41,854 bases of DNA from Desulfotignum sp. (GTDB lineage: Bacteria; Desulfobacterota; Desulfobacteria; Desulfobacterales; Desulfobacteraceae): contig JAIPDL010000028.1 of assembly GCA_021737695.1 (NCBI GenBank), forward strand, positions 1 to 41,854, given 5' to 3'. The notes beneath the pieces were generated by a model. That model was not told where the DNA came from. It saw nothing but the letters and a program-made list of their open reading frames with translations, and ran no database searches. Every line of letters begins with the position of its first letter. Position 1 is the stretch's first letter. Made by a program: the position numbers and the translations under genes. This document shows positions 18,588 through 26,630 of the stretch, in pieces.

Positions 18588-19847
18588 TTAATTTTCAAGG
18601 CGGATGGGTTTCCCCCCGATGACCACCTGTTTCAATGGGGTGATTCCCGTGAAATAGCACAGATCCGCAGGCGTGTCCACATCCCAGATTACAAAATCCG
18701 CATCCTTTCCCCGTGCCAGGCTGCCTTTGCGGTCTGCCAGACCCAACGCCGCAGCCCCGTGAAAGGTGGCCCCGGCCAGGGCTTGTTCACAGGTCAATCC
18801 GAACAGAAGGCAGGCCATGTTGAGCACCGGCAACATGCTGAAAACCGGACTGGAACCGGGATTGAGATCCGTGGCCACGGCCATGGGAACGGCCAGTTGT
18901 CTGAACGTTTCCACGGGCGGCACCCGGGTTTCTTTCAGATAATGAAACGCCCCGGGCAGCAGCACGGCCACAGTGCCGTGATCCGCCATTTTTTTTGCAC
19001 CGTGTTCCGACAGGTATTCCAGGTGATCGCAGGACAATGCCCCCATTTCCGCGGCCAGGGCCGTGCCATTGGAATCCGACAACTGTTCGGCATGCAGCTT
19101 GACGGCAAACCCCAGTTCTTTGGCTTTTTCAAACACCTGCCGGGTCTGTGCTCTGGAAAAAGCGATGGTTTCACAAAATACATCCACGGCCGTGGCAATG
19201 CCCTGGCGTTTGACTTCAGGCAGCATCACATCAACCACCTGTCTGACATAGTCATCCGACCGGCCGGTAAATTCCAATGGCACGGCATGGGCCCCCAGAA
19301 ACGTGGCTTCAATATGCGGGGGAAACGCCTGCTGAAGACGTCCGACCACAGCCAGCATTTTCAGCTCCGATTTCAGATCCAGGCCGTATCCGGATTTGAT
19401 CTCCACCGTGGTGATGCCCTGGTTCAGAAAATGGGCCATGCGCCGGGATGCCAGGTTAAACAACATGTCTTCATCCGCGGCCCGGGTGGCTTTGACTGTG
19501 GAAAAAATGCCTCCACCGGCGGTTGCAATGTCGGCATAGGATGCTCCGGCCAGGCGTATCTCGAATTCTTTTGCCCGGGACCCGGCCCAGATCAGGTGGG
19601 TGTGGCAGTCCACAAACCCGGGCAGTATCCAGTGATTGTTGCAGTCGGTCACCGGGGGATTGCCGGGAAGCGGATCGGGCAGGGCGTTCTTCGGCCCGAT
19701 CCAGGTAATTTTGTCACCGGCCACGGCCAGGGCCGCGTTTTCCATACTATTGTAACGGCCGCTGACCATGGTGGCCACACGGCAGTCTGTGAATAGTCGA
19801 TCGACATTTTCAGGAAACGGGGTGTCATTTTCAGGAACAATGGTCAT
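18588..19847 (-). CDS. hutI: Imidazolonepropionase
   Basis: The 419-aa amidohydrolase-superfamily enzyme opens 4-imidazolone-5-propionate to N-formimino-L-glutamate, the third step of histidine degradation. Metal and substrate motifs are visible: DCHTHLIWAG, EIKSGYGLDL, LHAEQLSDSNG, DHLEYLSEHG and ATDLNPGSSP. The length is normal. AAAGGAG lies six bases before ATG 19847. It follows hutU by about 19 bp in the same transcript. Downstream there is no terminator before the membrane protein/NRPS pair, so read-through from hut is possible. Confidence 0.97.
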   Translation of the reverse strand: MTIVPENDTPFPENVDRLFTDCRVATMVSGRYNSMENAALAVAGDKITWIGPKNALPDPLPGNPPVTDCNNHWILPGFVDCHTHLIWAGSRAKEFEIRLAGASYADIATAGGGIFSTVKATRAADEDMLFNLASRRMAHFLNQGITTVEIKSGYGLDLKSELKMLAVVGRLQQAFPPHIEATFLGAHAVPLEFTGRSDDYVRQVVDVMLPEVKRQGIATAVDVFCETIAFSRAQTRQVFEKAKELGFAVKLHAEQLSDSNGTALAAEMGALSCDHLEYLSEHGAKKMADHGTVAVLLPGAFHYLKETRVPPVETFRQLAVPMAVATDLNPGSSPVFSMLPVLNMACLLFGLTCEQALAGATFHGAAALGLADRKGSLARGKDADFVIWDVDTPADLCYFTGITPLKQVVIGGKPIRLEN

Positions 19848-19866
19848 GGATCACTCCTTTGCCGGA

Positions 19867-21576
19867 TTACTTGCCGTACATATTGATCATGGGCAGCTTG
19901 ACCCCTTTGTCATTGGCCACATCAATGGCGGTCTCATACCCGGCATCGGCATGGCGGATGATGCCCGTGCCCGGATCGTTGCGAAGCACCGTGGTGACCC
20001 GGATTTCCGCCTCATCCGTGCCGTCGGCCACCGTGACCTGGCCTGCATGCAGGGCATACCCGATGCCCACACCGCCCCCATCGTGGAAGGATACCCAGGT
20101 GGCGCCGGAGGCCACATTGGTCATGCAGTTGAGCAAGGCCCAGTCCGCCACGGCATCCGACCCGTCCTTCATAGCCTCGGTCTCCCGGAACGGCGATGCC
20201 ACGGACCCGCAGTCCAGGTGATCTCTGCCGATAACGATGGGGGCCTTGACTTTTCCTGTGCGCACCAGGTCATTGAACAGTTTTCCCGCCTTTTCCCGTT
20301 CGCCATATCCCAGCCAGCAGATCCGGGTGGGCAGGCCCATGTGCGCCACCTTTTCTTGAGCCATTTTCAGCCAGGTGATCATTTTGGTTTTTTTCGGAAA
20401 CAGCGTCATCAGGGCCTCATCCGTTACCCGGATGTCTTCCGGGTCCCCGGACAGGGCCGCCCACCGGAACGGGCCTTCGCCTTTGCAGAACAGTTCCCGG
20501 ATATAAGCCGGCACAAACCCGGGATAGTCCATGGCATTGTCCACCCCTTTTTTCATGGCCTGGGCCCGCAGGTTGTTGCCGTAGTCAAAGGCAATGGCAC
20601 CTTTGTCTTTCATTTCAAGAATGGCCCGGACATGGTCTGCCATGGCGTTCAATGCCATGTCCTTGTAAGTGTCTGGATCGGATTTTCTCAGTGTCAACGC
20701 GTCTTCAAAAGAGAGCCCTGGGGGAAAATACCCGTTGAGCTCATCATGGGCACTGGTCTGATCCGTGATCACATCCGGAATAAATCCTTGTTCCATCATG
20801 GCGGGCAGCACATCCCCCACATTGGCGCACAGTCCGATGGACAGGGGTTTGCGGCTGGCTGCGGCCTGCCGGGCCATGGCAATGGCATCCGCCAGAGTGT
20901 CGGCTTCCGCATCCAGGTAGCGTTTTTCCAGGCGTTTGGCAATGCGGGAGGGATCGATCTCGATACAGAGGGCCACCCCGTTGGCCATGGTCACGGACAA
21001 CGGCTGGGCCCCGCCCATGCCCCCAAGACCGGCCGTGACCACGATTTTTCCGGTAAGATCCGCGTTGAAATGCTTCTGGCCCAGGGATGCAAAGGTTTCA
21101 TAGGTGCCCTGTAAAATGCCCTGGGTGCCGATATAGATCCAGGACCCGGCCGTCATCTGGCCGTACATGATCAGACCTTTTTTGTCCAGTTCATGGAAAT
21201 AGTCCCAGTTGGCCCAGTGGGGCACGATATTGGCATTGGCAATGAGGACTCTCGGGGCGGCGGTGTGGGTGGTCAGAACCCCCACAGGTTTGCCCGACTG
21301 CACCAGCAGGGTTTCATTGTTTTCCAGATCCAGCAGGGTTTTGACAATGGCATCGAAACAGTCCCAGTTTCTGGCGGCCTTGCCCAGCCCCCCGTAGACG
21401 ATGAGTTCATCCGGATTTTCCCCGTTGTCCGGGTCCAGGTTGTTGCACAACATGCGCAGGGCCGCTTCCTGGTACCAGCCCTTGCAGTGGAGCTGACTGC
21501 CTGTGGGGGCCTTTACCGGCCGGGGTTTGCCGCAACCGATTTTCAGATCTTTCAATAATTGGTCTTTGGGGGTCAT
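19867..21576 (-). CDS. hutU: Urocanate hydratase
   Basis: The 569-aa NAD-dependent urocanase converts urocanate to 4-imidazolone-5-propionate. The start is placed at ATG 21576 (MTPKDQ...), seven bases after GGAGG. An in-frame start at 21603 would extend across that ribosome-binding site. Family blocks include [29 protein letters not shown], the [17 protein letters not shown] stretch and [15 protein letters not shown]. It is the first gene of the minus-strand hut transcript, opposite hutC, across a 157-bp operator region. hutG, hutF or ftcD for the next step are not in the window. Confidence 0.98.
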   Translation of the reverse strand: MTPKDQLLKDLKIGCGKPRPVKAPTGSQLHCKGWYQEAALRMLCNNLDPDNGENPDELIVYGGLGKAARNWDCFDAIVKTLLDLENNETLLVQSGKPVGVLTTHTAAPRVLIANANIVPHWANWDYFHELDKKGLIMYGQMTAGSWIYIGTQGILQGTYETFASLGQKHFNADLTGKIVVTAGLGGMGGAQPLSVTMANGVALCIEIDPSRIAKRLEKRYLDAEADTLADAIAMARQAAASRKPLSIGLCANVGDVLPAMMEQGFIPDVITDQTSAHDELNGYFPPGLSFEDALTLRKSDPDTYKDMALNAMADHVRAILEMKDKGAIAFDYGNNLRAQAMKKGVDNAMDYPGFVPAYIRELFCKGEGPFRWAALSGDPEDIRVTDEALMTLFPKKTKMITWLKMAQEKVAHMGLPTRICWLGYGEREKAGKLFNDLVRTGKVKAPIVIGRDHLDCGSVASPFRETEAMKDGSDAVADWALLNCMTNVASGATWVSFHDGGGVGIGYALHAGQVTVADGTDEAEIRVTTVLRNDPGTGIIRHADAGYETAIDVANDKGVKLPMINMYGK

Positions 21577-21621
21577 TTTTTTTCCTCCGCAAGGTGTTGA
21601 CATTTCAGAGTGGATTGGCTA

Positions 21622-21641
21622 ATACTTGTCTATACAAGTAT
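21622..21641. promoter_or_regulatory. HutC-type operator in the divergent hut region
   Basis: Arms ATACTTGT (21622-21629) and ACAAGTAT (21634-21641) flank the centre CTAT. The CTTGT...ACAAG pattern resembles operators bound by GntR/HutC regulators in pseudomonads. It lies between hutU and hutC, so it can control both directions. Confidence 0.75.
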
Positions 21642-21655
21642 AGATGGGATGTCAA
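21629..21655 (-). promoter_or_regulatory. Candidate hutU promoter
   Basis: On the minus strand TTGACA (21655 to 21650) and TATAGA (21634 to 21629) are separated by 15 bases. The -10 element lies inside the HutC-type palindrome, so repressor binding would block RNA polymerase. The spacing is shorter than ideal. Confidence 0.5.
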
Positions 21656-21733
21656 GTTATTTTGTGTATCCATGATTCATGAACACATAAACTGGTTTTA
21701 ATAACAACCATCATTTAATATAAAAGGTGTCGT

Positions 21734-22459
21734 GTGGGAACATCATCACGTCCGCTGGCGTTGTATGAACAGATCAAGCAGTCTCTGATCCGGGAAATGG
21801 ATGCCGGGCTTTTGAAGCCGGATGACCGGGTGCCCTCGGAAACGCAATTGTCCCAAGGATTTAACACCTCCCGGATGACCGCCAACCGGGCCCTCAAGGA
21901 ATTGGCTGAACAAGGGCGCATTGTAAGGATTCAGGGAGTGGGCACGTTTGTGGCCCGACCCAAACCGGATGCCGCCCTGCTGGAAATCAAAAGCATTGCC
22001 AGAGAAATTGCCGACTGGGGCGGGAGCCATTCCTGTGAGGTGCTGCTGCTGGCCGAAGAGACCGCAGATGTGGATATTGCAGCCCGGTTGAACCTGAGAC
22101 CCGGAGACAACGTGTTTCATTCCATTCTGCTGCATAAAGACCGGGGTGTGGGGGTGCAGTATTCGGAACGGCACATCAACCCGGCCGTGGCACCGGATTA
22201 TCTGGACCAGGATTATACCCGGACGACTCCCAGTGATTATCTGCTGGAGACGGCCCCGGTCCAGGCGGCGGAGCATGTGATCGAGGCCGTGCGCTGCCCG
22301 TCCCATGTGATGAAATATCTTCAGATCGATGCGGTGGAACCCTGTCTGCGCCTGACCCGGCGCACCTGGTCCTTTGATCGGGTGGCCACTTACAGTACCA
22401 TGATATCCCCGGGGTTTCGTTATAAACTGAAAGGCACTTTCAACAGGGGGACAATCTGA
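21734..22459 (+). CDS. hutC: GntR-family histidine utilisation repressor
   Basis: The 241-aa regulator has an N-terminal winged helix (LYEQIKQSLIREMDAG, SETQLSQGFNTSRMTANRAL, GVGTFVA; residues 5-75) and a C-terminal UTRA ligand-binding domain (ARLNLRPGDNV, QYSERHINP, LRLTRRTW). HutC repressors release DNA on binding urocanate. The GTG start at 21734 is favoured by AAAAGG six to seven bases upstream. Its stop is directly followed by the hutH ATG with no gap. The palindrome at 21622-21641 is its likely target. Confidence 0.92.
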   Translation: MGTSSRPLALYEQIKQSLIREMDAGLLKPDDRVPSETQLSQGFNTSRMTANRALKELAEQGRIVRIQGVGTFVARPKPDAALLEIKSIAREIADWGGSHSCEVLLLAEETADVDIAARLNLRPGDNVFHSILLHKDRGVGVQYSERHINPAVAPDYLDQDYTRTTPSDYLLETAPVQAAEHVIEAVRCPSHVMKYLQIDAVEPCLRLTRRTWSFDRVATYSTMISPGFRYKLKGTFNRGTI

Positions 22460-23995
22460 ATGAATGAGAAAACCATTGTTCTGGACGGAGACCATTTTCA
22501 ACTGGAAGAACTGGTGGGTATTGCCAGAAACCAATGGCAGGTGGTTATTGCCGACACTTCCAAAACGCGGATTCATAAAGCCCGGACCCTGGTGGACATT
22601 TGGGTGAAAAAAGGGGAACGAATCTATGGGGTGACCACGGGTTTCGGGGCGTTGTCTGATGTGCCCATCTCCTATGCCGATACAAAACGGCTTCAGAAAA
22701 AAATTTTATTATCCCATGCCGCCGGTATGGGCAAACAGATGCCCGAAGATGTGGTAAGGGCCATGATAGCCCTGCGCATCAATGATTTCTGCCGGGGCAA
22801 TTCCGGGCTGCGTCTTCAAACCATCCAGATGCTGGCAGACCTGCTCAACACGGGAATCGTGCCCGTGGTCCCGGAAAAAGGGTCCGTGGGGGCCAGCGGA
22901 GACCTGGTGCCCATGGCCCATCTGTCCCTGGTGATGATCGGCGAAGGCGAAGCCGTTGTGGACGGGCAGCGCATGTCCGGGGCCAAAGCCCTGGCAGCGA
23001 GGTCTTTAAAGCCCCTGGAACTGGCGGCCGGAGAAGGCCTGGCCCTGATCAACGGGACCCAGTTCATGATCGCCTTAGGGTGTCTGGCCCTGCATGATGC
23101 CTTGAATCTGTGCAAACATGCCGACATTGCCGCGTCCATGAGCCTGGAAACCCTCATGGGGACAAGGACTGCTTTTGATCCGAGGATTCATCAGGCCCGG
23201 CCCCATCCCGGTCAGATCATGGCCGCCCGGAATATGCTCAAAATCACGGAAAATTCGGAAATCATCTCTTCCCACCATGACTGCTCACGGATCCAGGACG
23301 CCTATACGCTGAGGTGCTCTCCCCAGGTCCATGGGGCGTCCTGGGATGCGTTTGCCTATGTGGACAATGTGATCCGGGTGGAGATGAACGCGTCCACGGA
23401 AAACCCGCTGATTTTTCCGGAATCCGAAGAGTTTCTGTCCGGCGGCAATTTCCATGGCCAGCCCCTGGCCCTGGCCTGTGATTTTTTAGGCATCGCCATT
23501 GCCGAGCTGGCCAATATTTCCGAACGGCGCATCGAGCGCCTGGTCAATCCCCAATTGTCCGGCCTGCCCGCGTTTCTGGTGGAAGACGGGGGATTGAATT
23601 CCGGTTACATGATCGCCCAGTATGCGGCTGCCGCCTTGGTGTCGGAAAACAAGGGCCTGGCCCATCCTGCATCCGTGGATTCCATTCCCACCTCAGCCAA
23701 CAAGGAGGATCATGTGTCCATGGGGGCGTTTGCGGCCCGAAAATGCCGGGATATTGTATTGAATACGGAAAACGTCATTGCCATCGAGCTGCTGTGCGGG
23801 GCCCAGGCCATTGATCTGTTCACCAATATTAAGGCCGGGGAAGGGACCCTGGCCGCCTACGGGACCATCCGGCAGCATGTGGCGTATATGACAGAGGATC
23901 GGCAGCTGTCCAAAGATATTGCCACGGTCAAGGCCCTGCTGGAAGACGGGGCCATTGTCAGGGCCGTGGAATCGGCTGTGGGGAAACTGTATTGA
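22460..23995 (+). CDS. hutH: Histidine ammonia-lyase
   Basis: The 511-aa enzyme eliminates ammonia from L-histidine to form urocanate. The self-formed MIO cofactor arises from Ala145-Ser146-Gly147 within GSVGASGDLVPMAH; the usual text is LAPLAH, so it shows a mild substitution. The N-terminal YGVTTGFG, the tyrosine-bearing loop and the C-terminal QDAYTLRCSPQVHG and STENPLIF blocks are all present. The ATG directly abuts the hutC stop. The MoaD-like gene follows after 14 bp. Confidence 0.98.
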   Translation: MNEKTIVLDGDHFQLEELVGIARNQWQVVIADTSKTRIHKARTLVDIWVKKGERIYGVTTGFGALSDVPISYADTKRLQKKILLSHAAGMGKQMPEDVVRAMIALRINDFCRGNSGLRLQTIQMLADLLNTGIVPVVPEKGSVGASGDLVPMAHLSLVMIGEGEAVVDGQRMSGAKALAARSLKPLELAAGEGLALINGTQFMIALGCLALHDALNLCKHADIAASMSLETLMGTRTAFDPRIHQARPHPGQIMAARNMLKITENSEIISSHHDCSRIQDAYTLRCSPQVHGASWDAFAYVDNVIRVEMNASTENPLIFPESEEFLSGGNFHGQPLALACDFLGIAIAELANISERRIERLVNPQLSGLPAFLVEDGGLNSGYMIAQYAAAALVSENKGLAHPASVDSIPTSANKEDHVSMGAFAARKCRDIVLNTENVIAIELLCGAQAIDLFTNIKAGEGTLAAYGTIRQHVAYMTEDRQLSKDIATVKALLEDGAIVRAVESAVGKLY

Positions 23996-24009
23996 AAAAG
24001 GAGACAAAC

Positions 24010-24282
24010 ATGACAGCAATAGTTCATATTCATCTGGTTCATCGGCAGCATACAGACGGCAGAAAAACCGTGGAGGTTCAGGGAGATACCGTGGGCCGGG
24101 CACTGGCGGACCTGATCGCCCAGTACCCGGCCATGGAAAAAGAATTGTTTGATAAAAAAGGCGGATTACACGGCCATATCGAGATCTATCTCAACGCGGA
24201 AAGCGCGTTCCCCGGCGAGCTGGAAAAACCGGTGGCCCCCGGGGATGACATCCAGATCGTCACGTTTCTGGCCGGGGGATAA
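24010..24282 (+). CDS. MoaD/ThiS-family sulfur carrier protein
   Basis: The 90-aa ubiquitin-fold protein ends in LAGG, the diglycine tail that is adenylated and thiocarboxylated by MoeB/ThiF-type enzymes. The start at ATG 24010 is chosen because AAGGAG lies six bases upstream; a start six codons earlier overlaps hutH. MoaD supplies sulfur for molybdopterin, the pterin that binds W or Mo in enzymes such as the AOR encoded 2.3 kb away. It follows hutH by 14 bp on the same strand and converges with the FAD oxidoreductase across 2 bp. Dedicated service to the AOR is inference from proximity. Confidence 0.85.
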   Translation: MTAIVHIHLVHRQHTDGRKTVEVQGDTVGRALADLIAQYPAMEKELFDKKGGLHGHIEIYLNAESAFPGELEKPVAPGDDIQIVTFLAGG

Positions 24283-24284
24283 GG

Positions 24285-25544
24285 CTACATTCCCAACAAG
24301 TGGCCCAGCCGGACCATGGGCCAGGCATGTACAGCCCCGCCTTTGGGCAGGGTTCTCATTTTTGCGGCAATGTCTAAAAAATCATCTTTCCGCCACATGG
24401 CGCCGATAAGCAGCCCCAGCTCATCGGCAAACGTGCCGATGGCCTGGCCCCCCACAATCCGGTTGTCCAGCATCACTACCCGCAGGTAGTTGTTTTTGTC
24501 TTCCCTTTCCACAATGCGCTTGTCACCGAACACACAATCCAAGGCCCGCTGGGTCTTGCCGAAAGTAGCGGCATGGGTGTCAAAAAAATGGGCCCGGGCA
24601 AAGGCGTACGCCCCCAGATACCGGACCGGCTCGCCAAGCATGTGCCGGGCCGCCACCTGTGCCTGTTCAATGGCGTTGTGCTTGAGCTGGAACATGGCAA
24701 TCTCTCCGGTGCAGGCATCGATGGTTTCCACACAGTCGCCGCAGGCATAGATGTCGGGTATGCTGGTCTGCATCTGCCGGTTCACCTGGATGCCCCGGCC
24801 CGTCTCGATGCCTGCGGTCTGGGCCAGGGCCGTTCCCGGCACCACGCCCGTGGCCACCACCACGGTGTCACAGTCTATGGTGCGCCGGTCCGTGACCACG
24901 GCGGTAACCTGCCCCGCGCCCTTTATTTCCAGCACTTTTTCATGGGTGAACACCCCAATACCATACCCGGTCAGCTCGTTTTCCAGGCGTTTGGCCGTGG
25001 GTTCATCAAACAAAGAAGGCAGAATCCAGTCCATGAGCTCGATGACATAGACCTCATACCCTTTGCGTTTCAACGCTTCGGCCGCTTCGATCCCGATGGC
25101 GCCGGAACCGATGACCACAGCACGGGTACCGTTGTGGGCCGCCAGTTTCCGGGTTTCTGAAAGCTGTTTGCATGAAAACACGCCCGGGGTGTCAATGCCG
25201 GGAATGGGCGGAATGAACAGATCCCCGCCATGGGCCAGCACCAGTTTGTCGTATCCGATCTGTTCTCCGGTGTGAATGGCGACCCGTTTTTTGTCCGGAT
25301 CAATGGACACGGCCTTGGCGTCATACCGAAGGTCGATGCGCTGGGCGGCATAATCTCCTGGTTTTTTCCTGAACACATCGGTTTGCTGACACTCTCCCCC
25401 CAGAAAATAGGGCAGCGAACAGGGATCATATTCCGGCACATCTTCCGCAGAAAGAATGACGATCTGAGCATCCGGATTTTTTGTGCGCACATCAAAGGCC
25501 ACCTGGTTGCCGGCAATGCCGTTTCCGATAATCACAAGTTTCAT
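24285..25544 (-). CDS. FAD/NAD(P)-dependent oxidoreductase, AorC-like
   Basis: The 419-aa pyridine nucleotide-disulfide oxidoreductase has FAD-binding IGNGIAGNQ (residues 6-14), NAD-binding VVIGSGAIGIEAAEAL near 142 and the second FAD motif YACGDCVE. Cys42 lies in DPCSLPYFLGG, the position of the redox cysteine in NADH oxidase/CoA-disulfide reductase relatives. Size and context match the FAD subunit AorC of the Aromatoleum aldehyde oxidoreductase, which links the tungsten enzyme to NAD. It is downstream of a four-cluster ferredoxin gene with a gap of about 28 bp. Alternative roles (rubredoxin reductase, NADH oxidase) are possible. Confidence 0.85.
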   Translation of the reverse strand: MKLVIIGNGIAGNQVAFDVRTKNPDAQIVILSAEDVPEYDPCSLPYFLGGECQQTDVFRKKPGDYAAQRIDLRYDAKAVSIDPDKKRVAIHTGEQIGYDKLVLAHGGDLFIPPIPGIDTPGVFSCKQLSETRKLAAHNGTRAVVIGSGAIGIEAAEALKRKGYEVYVIELMDWILPSLFDEPTAKRLENELTGYGIGVFTHEKVLEIKGAGQVTAVVTDRRTIDCDTVVVATGVVPGTALAQTAGIETGRGIQVNRQMQTSIPDIYACGDCVETIDACTGEIAMFQLKHNAIEQAQVAARHMLGEPVRYLGAYAFARAHFFDTHAATFGKTQRALDCVFGDKRIVEREDKNNYLRVVMLDNRIVGGQAIGTFADELGLLIGAMWRKDDFLDIAAKMRTLPKGGAVHAWPMVRLGHLLGM

Positions 25545-25572
25545 AACATCCTGCCTTTATCCATCATTGTTG

Positions 25573-26070
25573 TTACACGCATCCACCGGTGTGAAATTGT
25601 TTGGTTTTGCCGGCCGCCTGCCGGGCCGCACGTTGGGACACGCTTCCCTGGGTGCACAGGGTCAACGCCTTTTCCTGCCGGCAGGCAGCCACGCACCAGG
25701 GTTCGGTTTCACCTTCACACATGTCACAGGTCATGGTCCGGCCGGTATAGGGATTGATCCTTGGGCTTCCCACGGGGCAGATATACACACAGGCCCGGCA
25801 TCCGATGCAGACGTCCGTGTTGGTGGTCACCGTGCCGTTGGCCTGGCGGATCCGGGCGTTCATGGGACACACCTTGATGCACGGGGCCGTGTCACAGGCC
25901 ATGCAGATCACGGGCACATTCAGGTCCTGGGACTCCAGCCCGATGATATTCACTCTGGAAAGATCCGGATCGATGCGGCCGTGATGCTTCATGGCACAGG
26001 CAATCATGCATCGCCGGCATCCCGTGCATTTTTCAGGATCAATGGCAAGTTGTTCTCGCCGCATATTCAT
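25573..26070 (-). CDS. Four-cluster [4Fe-4S] ferredoxin-like electron-transfer subunit
   Basis: The 165-aa protein has four cysteine groups of the HycB/DmsB type: CTGCRRCMIAC near residue 15, CMACDTAPCIKVC, CIGCRACVYIC and CDMCEGETEPWC with a distal Cys. It should hold four [4Fe-4S] clusters in a chain. It probably passes electrons between the AOR and the FAD/NAD subunit encoded directly downstream. AAGGA eight bases upstream supports ATG 26070; an ATG two codons later is also possible. It is divergent from the AOR genes across 265 bp. Confidence 0.9.
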   Translation of the reverse strand: MNMRREQLAIDPEKCTGCRRCMIACAMKHHGRIDPDLSRVNIIGLESQDLNVPVICMACDTAPCIKVCPMNARIRQANGTVTTNTDVCIGCRACVYICPVGSPRINPYTGRTMTCDMCEGETEPWCVAACRQEKALTLCTQGSVSQRAARQAAGKTKQFHTGGCV

Positions 26071-26219
26071 AATGTCAATCCTTTTTTTGGTCCGATCTGG
26101 GTTTAAAATTCAATATAGCGAACAAAAATTTTTTCTGTTACCTGTACCCTGAATGGCCCGGTATGTCAAATTAAAAATAAACACATTGAATTATATGGTT
26201 ATTTTTGTTAAGAAATGAG

Positions 26220-26247
26220 TTGACATTTAATGAATCTCTGATATAGA
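26220..26247 (+). promoter_or_regulatory. Candidate sigma-70 promoter for the AOR operon
   Basis: TTGACA (26220-26225) and TATAGA (26242-26247) are separated by 16 bases in AT-rich DNA. This gives a leader of about 80 nt before the zinc-ribbon gene at 26336. Confidence 0.6.
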
Positions 26248-26288
26248 AATTCATAATAATGAACTGGTGTGGTAAGGCATCGTTTTCA

Positions 26289-26310
26289 GGTGGCTGAACA
26301 AAAGGCCGCC
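26289..26310 (+). other. Leader hairpin upstream of the AOR operon
   Basis: GGTGGC (26289-26294) can pair with GCCGCC (26305-26310), with one G-U pair and a ten-base loop, in the predicted 5' leader. The stem is short. It could be a simple leader structure; a metal or pterin riboswitch is not supported by the visible sequence. Confidence 0.35.
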
Positions 26311-26335
26311 AACCCCATTATAAAAGGAGTATAAC

Positions 26336-26611
26336 ATGGCAGATAAAGAAAGGGTCTCTTCATCTGAATCGCTTCGCAGCACCCGAACGTTCGGTAAAGT
26401 CAGGTGCCACAATCCCAGCTGTATGGGCCGGCTCACCCCGTCGCCGGGCAGCAAACAGATCACCTGTCCCACCTGCGGCATGACCTATCGCCTGTTCTGG
26501 GTGACACCGGAACTGCCCAGAATCCGGGGACCGGTCTGGGATGTCAACCGGAAACTGGTCCAGGAAACCCTGGAGAAAAAACTGGGAACGTCTGACAGCG
26601 ATTCCAAATAG
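26336..26611 (+). CDS. Small zinc-ribbon protein leading the AOR operon
   Basis: The 91-aa protein has a single zinc-ribbon-like unit (CHNPSC...CPTCG, residues 25-48) followed by an aromatic and proline-rich tail and a charged C-terminus. AAAGGAG six bases before ATG 26336 supports the start. It is 19 bp upstream of the AOR gene. I do not recognise a named family. An accessory or maturation role for the tungsten enzyme is suggested only by position. A small DNA- or protein-binding factor is the alternative. Confidence 0.75.
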   Translation: MADKERVSSSESLRSTRTFGKVRCHNPSCMGRLTPSPGSKQITCPTCGMTYRLFWVTPELPRIRGPVWDVNRKLVQETLEKKLGTSDSDSK

Positions 26612-26630
26612 ATCAAGGAGGGAACAACAC

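Larger units (their letters stand above)
26071..26335. other. AT-rich divergent promoter region of the AOR locus
   Basis: This 265-bp stretch separates the ferredoxin-FAD wing from the AOR wing. It contains a good plus-strand sigma-70-like promoter (listed separately) and a small leader hairpin. On the minus strand a TTGACA (26169 to 26164) is present, but only a poor -10 follows at usual spacing. No ORF of note is seen. Confidence 0.6.

Noticed and set aside
18552..21114. Long plus-strand open frames of about 414 and 448 codons opposite hutI and hutU
   Set aside because: They are antisense shadows in GC-rich coding DNA. The minus-strand frames carry full HutI and HutU motif sets.
26100..26260. 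AT-rich divergent region as a replication origin or attachment site
   Set aside because: No DnaA-box cluster, direct repeats, tRNA end or integrase gene is present. A divergent promoter explains it.
26289..26330. Molybdenum/tungsten cofactor riboswitch before the AOR operon
   Set aside because: Only one short hairpin is visible, and the multi-stem conserved core expected of the Moco RNA motif was not found.
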